A stretch of DNA of 64,000 nucleotides from Neoroseomonas lacus (GCF_014644535.1 NZ_BMKW01000003.1:124001-188000), one strand, 5' to 3'. Counted from the first letter of the stretch, positions 1 through 9,543 are shown. The notes: generated by a model not told the origin, from the letters alone. A program made the numbers and translations.

Positions 1-567
1 CCGCCGGACATCACCGAGGAGAACCTGCAATCGCGCATCCGCGGCGTCACGTTGATGGCGCTGTCGAACAAATTCGGGTCGATGCTGCTGACGACAGGCA
101 ACAAATCCGAGATGAGCACCGGCTACGCCACCATCTATGGCGACATGTGCGGCGGGTATTCCGTGCTGAAGGATGTCTACAAGACCATGGTCTTCGCGCT
201 GTGCCGCTGGCGCAACGCGAACCTCCCGGCCGGCGCGCTCGGCCCGGCGGGCGCGGTGATGCCCGAACGCGTCATCACCAAGCCGCCCTCGGCCGAGCTG
301 CGCCCCGACCAGAAGGACCAGGACAGCCTGCCCGAATACGAAGTGCTGGACGCCATCCTGGAGGGCCTGATCGAGGGCGAGAAATCCGTTGATGCGCTGG
401 TCGCCGAGGGCCTCGACCGTGCCACGGTGCTGCGCGTATGGAAGCTGCTCGACCGCGCCGAATACAAGCGCCGCCAGGCACCGCCGGGGGTGAAGATCAC
501 GCCGCGCGCCTTCGGTCGCGACCGCCGCTACCCGATCACCAACGGCTTCACGGCGCTCGTCAAATGA
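1..567 (+). CDS. nadE: Glutamine-dependent NAD+ synthetase, C-terminal part (5' end outside window)
   Basis: The reading frame is open from the first base, so only about 188 C-terminal residues of NadE are present. The enzyme amidates nicotinic acid adenine dinucleotide to NAD+ in the cytosol. The visible part holds the synthetase-domain stretch with [20 protein letters not shown] and [19 protein letters not shown], typical of the ATP/NaAD-binding end of this family. The glutaminase domain must lie to the left. The stop overlaps the next start (ATGA), so the gene heads an operon-like run with two small genes and gltX. Confidence 0.93.
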   Translation, partial: PPDITEENLQSRIRGVTLMALSNKFGSMLLTTGNKSEMSTGYATIYGDMCGGYSVLKDVYKTMVFALCRWRNANLPAGALGPAGAVMPERVITKPPSAELRPDQKDQDSLPEYEVLDAILEGLIEGEKSVDALVAEGLDRATVLRVWKLLDRAEYKRRQAPPGVKITPRAFGRDRRYPITNGFTALVK

Positions 568-950
568 GCGAGGAATTCGAAGCCCAGGTCTTCCCGACCG
601 GCGAATTCGCCGTGCAGATCATGGACCAGTCCGGCGCCAACGGCTCCGCCCCGGTGGAGACCATCACCGGCTTCCTGACCATCGAACACGCCAACGCCTT
701 CGCCCGCCGCTACGTCCGCGATTCCGTCGAACGCTGCCGCGCGCCCGGCGCCGACGCGAAGGCCACCCTCGATGCCTGGTTCGCCTTCGGCGAGGATGCC
801 GAAGTCCTCGGCGCCGGCGACGATGCCTGGGTCAGCCGCTCGGAACTGAAGGACTTCGCCGACACCCCCGTGCGCGACGCCGAGGACCGCAACTGGCGCG
901 TCCTCGACCCCCGCCGCCACGAGGATGAGGACGAGGACGACGAGGCGTGA
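564..950 (+). CDS. Hypothetical protein, first of two tandem paralogues
   Basis: This is a 128-residue soluble protein that I do not recognise. Its ATG overlaps the nadE stop (ATGA) and its TGA overlaps the next GTG, so it is translationally coupled on both sides. It has no signal peptide or membrane segment. The middle part (a GF-T-E-A motif followed by [10 protein letters not shown] and FGEDAEV) matches the following gene in spacing and residues, which suggests a tandem duplication. The C-terminus is a run of Glu and Asp (EDEDEDDEA). Position between nadE and gltX does not reveal a job. Confidence 0.7.
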   Translation: MSEEFEAQVFPTGEFAVQIMDQSGANGSAPVETITGFLTIEHANAFARRYVRDSVERCRAPGADAKATLDAWFAFGEDAEVLGAGDDAWVSRSELKDFADTPVRDAEDRNWRVLDPRRHEDEDEDDEA

Positions 951-1252
951 GTCATTCCGTCCTCTGCGGCGATTTCGCGCATTACCAGGACCCGGACGAG
1001 GAATGGTCCGTCGACGGCTTCCGCACCGCCGAGGCGGCGGCGGAATACGCCCGCCGCTTCATCCGCGACCAGGTCGAAGGCCTGCGCAGCGAATACCCGG
1101 ACCCCGCCGCGCTGGAACAGGCCTTCCTGACCTTCGGCGAATACGCCATCGCGCCGGGCTTCGAATTGAAGCCCTGGCTCGCCCACTGCATCGCGCAGCC
1201 GGCCACCCGCAAGGCCGACACCGACTACCAGGCACTTGATCCCAACCCATGA
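947..1252 (+). CDS. Hypothetical protein, second of two tandem paralogues
   Basis: This is a 101-residue soluble protein starting at a GTG that overlaps the previous stop (GTGA); its own stop overlaps the gltX ATG. It shares with its upstream neighbour the pattern GF-T-E-A, then ARRFIRDQVE, then an FGE-A segment, and both end with a D-Y/W-x-LDP motif. It lacks the acidic tail. Function is unknown. The ORF looks real because of its tight overlaps and its similarity to the neighbouring gene. Confidence 0.68.
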   Translation: MSHSVLCGDFAHYQDPDEEWSVDGFRTAEAAAEYARRFIRDQVEGLRSEYPDPAALEQAFLTFGEYAIAPGFELKPWLAHCIAQPATRKADTDYQALDPNP

Positions 1253-2583
1253 AACTCCGCTTCGCCCCGTCCCCCACCGGCCTGCTGCATGTCGGCAATG
1301 CCCGCGCCGCGCTGGCCAACTGGCTGCATGCGCGCCGGCATGGCGGCACCTTCCTGCTGCGCCTGGACGACACCGACCTCGAACGCTCCAAGCCCGAATT
1401 CGCGGTCGCGATCGAGGAAGACCTCCGCTGGATGGGCCTCGATTGGGATGGCCGCGTCGCCCAGTCCGAGCGGCTCGACCGCTACGCCACGGCGGCCGAA
1501 AAGTTGAAGGCCTCCGGCCGCCTCTACCCGTGCTTCGAGACGGAGGAAGAACTCGCCTACAAGCGCGAACGCCGCCGCCGCGAGGGCAAGCCGCCGCTCT
1601 ACGACCGCGAGGCGCTGAAGATGACGCCCGACCAGATCGAGCGCGCCCTCGCCAACGGCAAGCAGCCCTACTGGCGCTTCAAGCTGGCGCCGCGCTCGGT
1701 GTCGTGGCTCGACCTGGTGCTCGGCCCGCGCTCGGTGAAGCTCACGGCGATCTCCGACCCGGTGCTGATCCGCGCCGATGGCTCGCCGCTCTACACCTTC
1801 ACCTCCGTCGTCGATGACCTGGAGATGGACGTCACCCACGTCATCCGCGGCGAGGACCACGTCACCAACACCGGCATCCAGCTCGACATCTACGAAGCCC
1901 TCGGCGGCAATCCCAAGCACCTGACCTTCGGCCATCTGCCGCTGCTGACCGACGATGACGGCGGCGCCCTGTCCAAGCGCCTAGGCTCCATCTCGCTGCG
2001 GCATCTGCGCAAGGATGGCATCGAACCCGCCGCGCTCGCCGGCTACCTCGCCGCGCTTGGCACCTCCACGGACCCGGTGCCGGGCATGCCGGCCGCCCTC
2101 GCGCCGCGGTGGGACATCAGCCGAGTGTCCCACGCCACCGCCCGCTTCGACACGCGCCAGCTCCTCGCGCTGAACCGCCGCGTGCTGCACGAAGCCCCCT
2201 TTGCCGAGCTGCGGGACCGCCTGCCCGAAGGCGCCGACGAGGTCTGGTGGCTCGCCGTTCGCGGCAACCTCGACCTGATGCGCGAGGCGCGCCCGTGGTT
2301 CGACATCGTCCGCGGCACCATCGTCCCGCCGGTGCAGGAAGGGGAGGGGGAACTCCTCACCGCCGCCCTGGCCGCCCTGCCGCCCGAGCCCTGGGACGGC
2401 AGCACCTGGGCGGCCTGGACCGGCCCGCTGAAGGAGGCCACCGGTCGCAAGGGCAAGGCGCTGTTCCTGCCGCTCCGCCTGGCGTTGACCGGCGAGGACC
2501 ACGGCCCCGACCTCGCCACCCTGCTGCCGCTGATCGGGCGGGAGAAGGCGGCGTTGCGCCTGCGTTTGTCAGCCGGCGCTTGA
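1249..2583 (+). CDS. gltX: Glutamate--tRNA ligase
   Basis: This class I aminoacyl-tRNA synthetase of 444 residues charges tRNA with glutamate. The HIGH-type motif is FAPSPTGLLHVGN at residues 5-17, and the KMSKS-type loop is GALSKRLGS near residue 240. The R-x-DDTD segment (LRLDDTDLERS) binds glutamate and ATP. The length is slightly shorter than a typical GluRS. Many alphaproteobacteria carry two gltX genes, one of which mainly charges tRNA-Gln for the amidotransferase route; the sequence alone does not tell which this is. The start ATG overlaps the preceding stop. cysS follows after about 145 bases. Confidence 0.95.
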   Translation: MKLRFAPSPTGLLHVGNARAALANWLHARRHGGTFLLRLDDTDLERSKPEFAVAIEEDLRWMGLDWDGRVAQSERLDRYATAAEKLKASGRLYPCFETEEELAYKRERRRREGKPPLYDREALKMTPDQIERALANGKQPYWRFKLAPRSVSWLDLVLGPRSVKLTAISDPVLIRADGSPLYTFTSVVDDLEMDVTHVIRGEDHVTNTGIQLDIYEALGGNPKHLTFGHLPLLTDDDGGALSKRLGSISLRHLRKDGIEPAALAGYLAALGTSTDPVPGMPAALAPRWDISRVSHATARFDTRQLLALNRRVLHEAPFAELRDRLPEGADEVWWLAVRGNLDLMREARPWFDIVRGTIVPPVQEGEGELLTAALAALPPEPWDGSTWAAWTGPLKEATGRKGKALFLPLRLALTGEDHGPDLATLLPLIGREKAALRLRLSAGA

Positions 2584-2727
2584 ACCGCGCGGCGGATCGG
2601 CGCAAAAAGCATCCCATGTCCGCGTCCAGGCCCATCGCGTCCGCGCTCTGTCGCTGAACCGCCCTTCCGGGGAAGGTCCTTCCCCGTGCGCCTGCCGCCT
2701 GACGCCCTCCCGACCAGCCGGACCATC

Positions 2728-4152
2728 ATGACCGACCTTTCCATCCACGACAGCGCCGCGCGCACGAAACGCCAATTCGTGCCGATCGACCCCAGCCATG
2801 TGCGGCTCTATGTCTGCGGTCCGACGGTCTATGACCTGGCCCATCTGGGCAATGCGCGCCCGGTGGTGGTGTTCGACGTGCTGGCGCGCCTGTTGCGCCG
2901 CCTTTACCCGCGCGTCACCTATGTCCGCAACATCACCGACGTGGACGACAAGATCAACGCGCGGTCCCGCGAGTCCGGCGAGCCGATCGCCACTATCACC
3001 GCCCGCACCACCGCCGATTTTCACGCCGACATGGCCGCATTGAATGCTCTGCCGCCGGATGTGGAACCGCGCGCCACCGCTCACATCCCGGCGATGATCA
3101 CGCTGATCGAACGCCTGATCGCCAGCGGCCACGCCTATGCGGCCGACGGCCATGTCCTCTTCTCCGTCCCCTCCTTCCCCGACTACGGCAAACTCTCCGG
3201 CCGCGCGCCCGACGAATTGCTCGCCGGCGCCCGCGTGGACGTCGCTCCCTACAAGCGCGACGCCGGCGACTTCGTGCTGTGGAAGCCCTCGGACGAAAAC
3301 ACCCCTGGCTGGGACAGCCCCTGGGGCCGCGGCCGCCCCGGCTGGCACATCGAATGCTCCGCCATGTCCTGGCAGCATCTGGGCGAGGAATTCGACATTC
3401 ATGGCGGCGGCCACGACCTGATCTTCCCGCACCATGAGAACGAGGTCGCGCAATCCACCTGCGCCTTCCCCGGCCATGGCTATGCGCATTACTGGATGCA
3501 CAACGGCATGCTGCTCGTGGACGGCGAGAAGATGTCGAAGTCGCTCGGCAATTTCCGCACCGTGCGCGACATCCTCACCGAGGGCCCCTGGGCCGGCGAG
3601 GCCTTCCGCCTGCTGCTGCTGCGCACGCATTACCGCCAGTCGCTCGACTTCACGATCGAAGGGCTGCATGAGGCCAAGGCCGAGCTCGACGACCACTACG
3701 CCATGCTGTCCCGCGCCCCGGCCGCGCCCGGCGGCAAGGCGGCGACGCAGCTCGCCGACTGGGCCATCGCGCCCTTGCTCGACGACCTGAACACCCCGCT
3801 CGCGCTCGCCCGCCTGCGCGACCTGCGCACGCTGGAAAACGCCGTCACCGTCGGCGGTTCGCCCGCCGTCGCGATGGAACGCGCCGGCCTATCCAACCCG
3901 CCCGCTCCGGGCGTCGCCGCCGCCGCCTTCCGCGAGGCCGCCGCCGTGCTCGGCGTCGCTACCGGCGACCCACCCGCCTGGCGCCAGGGTGGCGGCGACG
4001 ATGGTGCCGCCATCGAGGCCGCCATCGCCGCCCGTCTCGCCGCCCGCAAGTCGAAGAACTGGGCCGAGGCCGACCGCATCCGCGACGAGCTCACCGCCCA
4101 GGGCATCGTGCTGGAGGACGGCCCCGCCGGCACCACCTGGCACCGGGCCTGA
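2728..4152 (+). CDS. cysS: Cysteine--tRNA ligase
   Basis: This class I synthetase of 474 residues charges tRNA-Cys. The N-terminal YVCGPTVYDLAHLGNARP carries both the first zinc cysteine and the HLGN form of HIGH. Further zinc ligands are in HIECSAMS and HGGGHDLIFPHHENE, and GEKMSKSLGN is the KMSKS loop. The C-terminal part has the AEADRIRDEL helix found in CysRS. An ATG 42 bases further upstream (2686) is possible, but the protein MTDLSIHDS... fits the family start better. The downstream methyltransferase gene begins seven bases after the stop. Confidence 0.95.
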   Translation: MTDLSIHDSAARTKRQFVPIDPSHVRLYVCGPTVYDLAHLGNARPVVVFDVLARLLRRLYPRVTYVRNITDVDDKINARSRESGEPIATITARTTADFHADMAALNALPPDVEPRATAHIPAMITLIERLIASGHAYAADGHVLFSVPSFPDYGKLSGRAPDELLAGARVDVAPYKRDAGDFVLWKPSDENTPGWDSPWGRGRPGWHIECSAMSWQHLGEEFDIHGGGHDLIFPHHENEVAQSTCAFPGHGYAHYWMHNGMLLVDGEKMSKSLGNFRTVRDILTEGPWAGEAFRLLLLRTHYRQSLDFTIEGLHEAKAELDDHYAMLSRAPAAPGGKAATQLADWAIAPLLDDLNTPLALARLRDLRTLENAVTVGGSPAVAMERAGLSNPPAPGVAAAAFREAAAVLGVATGDPPAWRQGGGDDGAAIEAAIAARLAARKSKNWAEADRIRDELTAQGIVLEDGPAGTTWHRA

Positions 4153-4159
4153 TCACCCG

Positions 4160-5023
4160 ATGACCGGCGGACGCCCCGATGGCCGCGCGCGCCTGACGCC
4201 ACCCGCCGGCGAAAGCCCGATCGTGGTGCTGGTGCGCCCGCAAATGGCGCAGAACATCGGCACCACGGCGCGCGCTATGGCCAATGGCGGGCTTTTCCAC
4301 TTGCGCATCGTCGCCCCGCGCGACGGCTGGCCGCAGCCCAACGCCTACCCCGCCGCCTCGGGTGCGGACGCCATTCTCGACGCCGCAACGGTTTACGACA
4401 GCGTCCCCGACGCAGTGGCCGACTGCCATCGCGTGCTCGCCACCTGTCCGCGCCCGCGCCACATCGTCATCCCCGTGCTGACGGCGCGCGCCGCGGCCGA
4501 GGACCTGCGCGGCCTCGCCGCCCGTTCCCTGCGTTCCGCCGTATTGTTCGGCCCCGAACGCGCCGGGCTCGAAAATGAGGACATGGCCTGCGCCGACACG
4601 CTGGTCCGCTACCCGCTCAACCCCGAGCACATGTCGCTCAACCTTGCCCAGGCGGTAATGATCCTCGCCTATGAATGGTGGACGGCGACCGAGCCGACCC
4701 CGCCGCGCGCCCTCATGACCAACGAGACCCATGTCGCGACCAAGGGGGAGCTTGAGATCTTCCTCAACCGCCTGGTCGGTGAGCTCGACGCGACGGGCTT
4801 CCTCGACAATGTCGAGAAGCGCCCGGGCATGGTGCGCAACCTGCGCCACTGGTTCCAGCGTGGCGAAGTCACGGAGCAGGAACTGCGCACGCTGCATGGC
4901 GTGGTGACGGAACTCTCGCGCGGGCGGATGCGGCGCGGGCGGCCGGATGTCACACCGCCCTGGCGGGACGCGGCCGGCGACGAGCTCCGCCCCGTGCCAG
5001 GCCCTACGCCCCCAGAGGTCTAG
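4160..5023 (+). CDS. trmJ: TrmJ-type tRNA 2'-O-methyltransferase (SpoU/TrmH family)
   Basis: This 287-residue SPOUT methyltransferase is probably the enzyme that adds a 2'-O-methyl group at position 32 of tRNAs. It has the three family motifs: NIGTTARAMANGG (motif 1), VLFGPERAGLENEDM (motif 2) and PEHMSLNLAQAVMILAYE (motif 3), the SAM-binding trefoil knot. The extra C-terminal helices (FLNRLVGELDATGF...) are typical of TrmJ rather than TrmH. The gene sits seven bases after cysS. Its TAG shares the bases CTAG with the stop of the convergent radical SAM gene, so the two genes meet tail to tail with no room for a terminator. Confidence 0.85.
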   Translation: MTGGRPDGRARLTPPAGESPIVVLVRPQMAQNIGTTARAMANGGLFHLRIVAPRDGWPQPNAYPAASGADAILDAATVYDSVPDAVADCHRVLATCPRPRHIVIPVLTARAAAEDLRGLAARSLRSAVLFGPERAGLENEDMACADTLVRYPLNPEHMSLNLAQAVMILAYEWWTATEPTPPRALMTNETHVATKGELEIFLNRLVGELDATGFLDNVEKRPGMVRNLRHWFQRGEVTEQELRTLHGVVTELSRGRMRRGRPDVTPPWRDAAGDELRPVPGPTPPEV

Positions 5024-6942
5024 CCGGCCTCGGCCAACACCCGCTGGACGACCTCGCTCGACCGCATCGGTCCTTCCTGAAGCTCGCAGGCCAGGAACAG
5101 GAAAGTGTCGTCGTGCTGCAGCAGCAGCCGGTCCTCGACAAGCCTGGCGAGCAGCGCATCCAGCGCGTCGTCGTCGATGGCATGCCCCGCCTTCTGCACC
5201 GCGGTGGCGATCTGGTGGCGCTTCATCACCTGGTCGCAGGTCAGGCACACGGCACGTTCGATCTCGTCAAGATGATGGATGAAGCGCACCGCCGCCGGCC
5301 GCGTGTCCCCGATCACCAGCCCCCTGCCGGACTCGACATAGACCAGGATCGGCGACTTCGACTTCGCCGCCGACATCCAGGCGAACACCTCCTTGCGCAG
5401 CGGCTCGATATAGCTGGCCTGGTCCTCCGGCGGGTCCCAGTCGAAATTATAGGCGAGCTGATCGATGAGCTCCCGATCGACATTGTGGATCAGCGCATAG
5501 ACCGGGCGCGGTCGCAGGTTCTTCACGCCGAAATGCTCGGCCTGCGAATACAGCGGGCTGTAGCGCTGGATGCGCACATCGGTGATCCCGCGAGGCGGCA
5601 CCAGATGCGTCAGGCTGGGCAGCCATGCCCGCATGCGCTCGTAATACTCCGCCTTGTCGAAGGGGAAGCCATAGAGGATCGACCAGCTCACTTTGATGTC
5701 GAGTTCCCGCGACCATTTCAGCAGCTGCAGATTGCGCAGGCCGGTGACGCCCTTGCGCATCAGCGTCAGTACCTCATCGGCCAGGCTCTCCACCCCCGGC
5801 TGGATCGCGTTCACACCCGCCGCGGCGAGCGCCCGGAGCTGGTCCTTCCGCAGATTCGACTTCACCGAATAATACAGCTTCGGCCGCACCGGCAGGGCGG
5901 CTAGCCGGTTGGTGATGGAGCCGATCACTCGCTGGTCGAGGATGTCATCGGTGGCGAAAAGCTGCAGATTCGGATAGCGCTCGTTCAGATGGACGATCTC
6001 CCGGTAGAGGCGCTCCGGGCTCTTGGATCGGTATTCCATGGCGTGGTTGAGCGAGCAGAACACGCAATGCTGCTTCTGCCCCCACCAGCACCCGCGCGAG
6101 CCCTCGAACGGCACCATCGGCCGCTGCGGGCTGTCGATCGGCCAGATCTCGTAGAAGTCGTCGTAATACGCGTAGGGCAGGTCTTCCATCGTCGGCTCGG
6201 GCGCCACGCCCGGGTCCGGGAACGGCAGCGCATCCGCGCCCGCCCTGCGCCAATGGACGCCCGGAATGCGGATGTCCCCCTGCCCGTCGAGGATCGCGCG
6301 CACCAGGCGCGGAAAGGCAATCTCGCCCGGCCCGACGAGCACGGCGTCAAGCACCGGATAGGCCCGGAACATCGCCTCGCCCATGGGCGCGCTGCAATTG
6401 GCGCCGCCCATCACGATCGTCAGGTCGGGCATCAGCTCGCGCAGCCGCGTCGCCAGGGCGATCGACGACATCTGCTGCTGGAACGAACTGCTCAGGCCGA
6501 CGATCCGCGGACTGAGCCGGCAGATGCGCGCGGCCGTCTCCTCGACGAGACGGGCGGCGACCGGCAGGGCCGCCTCCACGACGCGGCGCAGTTCAGCGGC
6601 CTGACGCGGAAGGATGCTGCTTTGCGCAAGTTCCAGAAAATCCTCGGTCGAGCCGACCGGGTCGACAAGCCTCGAGAACAGCCATTCGCCCAGCGACAGC
6701 TTGCCGAAGGCGTTGTTGATCAGATCGAACTCCCGCTCCCCCAAGTTCCGCATGAAGTCGACGATCGGATAGTCGACGCGAACGGAAATATCGGCATCGC
6801 GCAGTACCTGGGCCAACATCGACAGACCCAGTGACGGCATCTTCACCGGTCCGAACGGCATCATGACGAGAACGACCTGGGACACCGGCGGGGGCTGCCG
6901 ATCGGTCCTGGCGCTTTGCGATGCGGAGCTTTCAAGCGTCAT
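5020..6942 (-). CDS. B12-binding radical SAM protein, RiPP-maturation C-methyltransferase type
   Basis: This is a 640-residue enzyme. An N-terminal cobalamin-binding Rossmann part (about residues 22-215, from VVLVMMPFGP through MGGANCSAPMGE to GPGE) precedes a radical SAM barrel with Cys285, Cys293 and Cys296 in GSRGCWWGQKQHCVFC. That Cys-x7-Cys-x2-Cys spacing with the CWWG signature is characteristic of the bacteriocin/RiPP maturation radical SAM family, whose studied members methylate unactivated carbons in a precursor peptide using SAM and B12. A C-terminal wHTH-like region follows (about 560-640). The frame extends to a TTG at 7014, but ATG 6942 is the better start. I see no typical precursor, protease or exporter beside it. 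Confidence 0.85.
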   Translation of the reverse strand: MTLESSASQSARTDRQPPPVSQVVLVMMPFGPVKMPSLGLSMLAQVLRDADISVRVDYPIVDFMRNLGEREFDLINNAFGKLSLGEWLFSRLVDPVGSTEDFLELAQSSILPRQAAELRRVVEAALPVAARLVEETAARICRLSPRIVGLSSSFQQQMSSIALATRLRELMPDLTIVMGGANCSAPMGEAMFRAYPVLDAVLVGPGEIAFPRLVRAILDGQGDIRIPGVHWRRAGADALPFPDPGVAPEPTMEDLPYAYYDDFYEIWPIDSPQRPMVPFEGSRGCWWGQKQHCVFCSLNHAMEYRSKSPERLYREIVHLNERYPNLQLFATDDILDQRVIGSITNRLAALPVRPKLYYSVKSNLRKDQLRALAAAGVNAIQPGVESLADEVLTLMRKGVTGLRNLQLLKWSRELDIKVSWSILYGFPFDKAEYYERMRAWLPSLTHLVPPRGITDVRIQRYSPLYSQAEHFGVKNLRPRPVYALIHNVDRELIDQLAYNFDWDPPEDQASYIEPLRKEVFAWMSAAKSKSPILVYVESGRGLVIGDTRPAAVRFIHHLDEIERAVCLTCDQVMKRHQIATAVQKAGHAIDDDALDALLARLVEDRLLLQHDDTFLFLACELQEGPMRSSEVVQRVLAEAG

Positions 6943-7329
6943 GACGGCCCACCGTTGCTGTGATCTCACGGGGAATTCGGTAACAGTCGCACCAGAATCA
7001 GTCTGACGTGTCAATCAACCGCTGGCTTCACGGCGATCTTTCTTTTGTGTTCCGTACCGCGCCGAGGTCGTCTGGCTTGGCGTCGGAATGCGCCGTCTCA
7101 CGCGCGGAAGACGTCCGGAAGGTCATGCCATCGCGTGCCTGGACGCATGGTCCACAGTATGTCTTCGACGAAGATGCGGTCGTCCCGGCCCCTCGATCCG
7201 TTCTGGCCAGGCCGTCCGAGCGCCACGCGTCGCAATGCCGCATCGCTCAGCACCGGGTGCCCGAACGCGCCCAGGGCGCCTTCAGAAGGGCATCGGACCG
7301 CGCTCCCCGCAAGGGCGCATACCGATGCG
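6943..7329. other. Intergenic stretch upstream of the radical SAM gene
   Basis: This region of about 390 bases lies between the radical SAM gene and the decayed ClC gene. It contains a 71-codon minus-strand frame (7243 to 7028) ending 85 bases before the radical SAM ATG. That frame carries Cys4 and a CGPC motif (Cys30, Cys33), but no leader sequence that I recognise (no Nif11 or nitrile-hydratase-like leader) and no clear ribosome binding site. It is listed only as a candidate precursor. Otherwise nothing recognisable is present. Confidence 0.4.
6986..7014 (-). promoter_or_regulatory. Possible promoter for the radical SAM gene
   Basis: On the minus strand a perfect -35 box TTGACA (7014-7009) is followed after 17 bases by TGCGAC (6991-6986), a poor -10 box. 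It lies just upstream of the preferred ATG at 6942 and would leave a leader of about 40 bases. This supports the shorter start. Only the -35 part is convincing. Confidence 0.25.
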
Positions 7330-7970
7330 CTATACCAGCCCGACTTCCTCCTGGCGCCGCTTCTCGATCTCCTCGCCGTAGCGCCGCAGGACGTGGCTGG
7401 CCGTCAGCAGCCCGATGACGCGGCGTGACTCTGACCCGTCGATCACTGCCAGCGCCTCGACCTCCGCGTCTTCGAAGACGGCCATGGCCTCTTTCGCGTT
7501 CATCGCGAGCAGCAAGGCGCGATCCGCCTTCCGCAGCAGCGGGGCGATAGTGTCGAACGCCGCCTCCGGCGCGTGCGCCTCGACCACGTGACCAGCCCGG
7601 CGTAGCGGCCCGCCTGATCCAATGCCACGACGCGCTCGGTCGAGCCGAGCGGGAAGTCGCGCCGGAAGGAGGAGAGCTTCGTGTCGTCCCGTACCGTGCG
7701 CACGTCCCGCCGCATCATCCTGCCGTCGGTGAGCTCGCGCAGCCACCCGATGTCATGCGCCGACCGGATCGTCTCGCCACGCAGGTGAAAGCGCCAGGTG
7801 GCGAAGGAATAGCCGAACATCCGTCGCACCAGCAGTCCCGCCACGGCGACGGCGGTCAGCACCGCGCCGACGACGGGCAGGCTGCCCGTGGTCTCCAGCG
7901 CCAGGAACGGCATGGCGATGCGCAGTTCACTCTCGCGCACCCAGGTCCGCAGGCGCCGAGGGTTCGGCGC
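7330..7970 (-). pseudogene. Remnant of a ClC-type chloride channel with CBS domains (frameshifted, 5' truncated)
   Basis: Two minus-strand frames together match the C-terminal third of bacterial ClC channels. The first (about 7970 to 7590) reads through a last membrane-helix segment into RRMFGYSFATWRFHLRGE, then RSAHDIGWLREL and the first CBS domain. The second (about 7590 to 7330) continues with VVEAHAPEAAFDTIAPLLRK and a second CBS domain ending in GLLTASHVLRRYGEE. The switch of frame lies near 7585-7592, right after GRYAGLV. All the upstream channel helices are missing, and a stop lies shortly before the recognisable part. The segment therefore cannot make a channel, and no start codon suits it. 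Confidence 0.75.
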
Positions 7971-8325
7971 AGTCGACCTTGGCTGTTGCCTGGAGAATCG
8001 GCGCTCTGCGTGTCACGCATCAGCTTCACTGTCAGATTGAACCGCCGGCCGGGGCGGGCAGGTGATCCACCCCCCGAGAGTCGTCACATCCGCGTGGAAC
8101 AGATCGCGTCCGGATGCAATCGCCCGAAGGCGTGACGATGACCGCCAAGGCATGCCCGACGCAGACGGCGCAACCGCCGCACTCCCCCGCAAGCCTGGCG
8201 AGCCCGCCGAGTGCCTATCGCGCCCGGACCATTCTTCGTGTCAGGCACATCGCCGCGCCCGTCACCAGGGGCGGCCGGCCGGCGGGAATACGCCTCGCCT
8301 GCTGCCGCATCGTCCCGAATCCGCG
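7971..8325. other. Intergenic stretch between ClC remnant and moeA
   Basis: These 355 bases hold no gene that I can support on either strand. The short frames here have no homology that I recognise and no ribosome binding site. In related genomes lexA often follows moeA, but no LexA-like sequence was seen. The region may be scar sequence from the rearrangement that left the ClC remnant. Confidence 0.4.
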
Positions 8326-9543
8326 CTAAACCCCCAGCTCCGCCAGCATGACCGCCTCCACCTCGGCCCCGGCCGGCAGCGCCGGCGCGAAGGGCGCCCG
8401 CAGCACCAGCGCATCCGCCCGCGCCAGCGTCGCCAGCATCGAGGAATCCTGCACCTGCGCCGGTGTCGCCATCATCCGCCCGTCGCCATCGACCGACAGC
8501 GTCGCCCGCAGATGGTCCGCCCTTCGGTCATTCTCCGGCAATGCCACCGCCGTCACCACCCGCCGCGTCGGCGCCGCCGCCCCCGGCAACCCGGACAGCG
8601 TCGCGATGGCAGGGATCAGGAACACCACGCCGCACACCAGCGCGCTGACCGGGTTGCCCGGCAGCCCCAGCACCGGCGTCCGCCCCAACCGGCCCCAGAT
8701 CAGCGGCTTGCCCGGCCGCATCGCGATCTTCCAGAAGCCGAGCGCGAAACCCTCGCCCCCCAACGCCTTCTGGATCAGGTCATGCTCGCCCACGCTGGCC
8801 CCGCCGGTGGTCACCAGGAGGTCGAAGGCATGGGCAGTGGCAGCGACCTCGGCGATCGCATGGGTGTCATCAGGCGCGATCGGCAATACCACCGCATCGC
8901 CACCCGAGGCCCGCACCAACGCCGCCAGCGCATGCGCATTCGACGATACGATACCCCCCGGCGGGATCGGGTCCCCCGGCAGCGCGATCTCATCCCCCGT
9001 CGCCAGAATCCCGATACGTGGCCGCCGATGCACCGCCAACCACGGATTGTTCGACGCCGCCGCCAGCCCGATATCGCGCGCCGTCAGCTTCCGCCCGGCT
9101 GGCAACACCTCGGCCCCTTCGGCGAAATCCAGCCCGCGCCGGCGGATATGCCGCCCGGCCTTGACCGTCTCGTTCACCCGCACCGTGCCGTCGGAGGCCG
9201 TAGCATCCTCCTGCAGCAGAACCGCATCCGCACCATCGGGCACGAATCCGCCGGTGAAGATCCGCACCGCTTCGCCGGGCCCGACCGTCCCGCCGAAGGG
9301 CCGCCCGGCCGGCGCGGTCCCGACCACCGCCAGCGTCGCGCCCTCGGCCGAATCCATCGCGCGCACCGCATACCCGTCCATCGCCGAGACATCGGCCGGC
9401 GGCTGCGTCAGCCGCGCCGTCACGCCGCGCGCCAGAACCCGCCCGGCACCCTCGGCCAGCGCCACCGTCTCCGCCGCGGTCGGCGTCAACTCCGCCAGGA
9501 TGCGCGCCCGCGCCTCATCGACCGGCAGCAGGTCATCCGCCAT
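8326..9543 (-). CDS. moeA: Molybdopterin molybdenumtransferase
   Basis: This 405-residue MoeA inserts molybdate into adenylylated molybdopterin in the last step of molybdenum cofactor synthesis. Motifs in order are [55 protein letters not shown] and [13 protein letters not shown], covering the MoeA N-terminal, MoCF-binding and C-terminal domains. The ATG at 9543 overlaps the end of moaC by 11 bases, so the two genes are coupled. A longer frame exists upstream but falls inside moaC. Confidence 0.95.
   Translation of the reverse strand: MADDLLPVDEARARILAELTPTAAETVALAEGAGRVLARGVTARLTQPPADVSAMDGYAVRAMDSAEGATLAVVGTAPAGRPFGGTVGPGEAVRIFTGGFVPDGADAVLLQEDATASDGTVRVNETVKAGRHIRRRGLDFAEGAEVLPAGRKLTARDIGLAAASNNPWLAVHRRPRIGILATGDEIALPGDPIPPGGIVSSNAHALAALVRASGGDAVVLPIAPDDTHAIAEVAATAHAFDLLVTTGGASVGEHDLIQKALGGEGFALGFWKIAMRPGKPLIWGRLGRTPVLGLPGNPVSALVCGVVFLIPAIATLSGLPGAAAPTRRVVTAVALPENDRRADHLRATLSVDGDGRMMATPAQVQDSSMLATLARADALVLRAPFAPALPAGAEVEAVMLAELGV

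Noticed and set aside
7028-7243. Small Cys-containing ORF as a definite RiPP precursor gene
   Set aside because: No recognised leader, no ribosome site and no evidence of selection; kept only as a candidate in the findings.
7971-8325. lexA expected after moeA
   Set aside because: Neither strand shows a LexA-type helix-turn-helix or protease motif; expectation came only from gene order in relatives.
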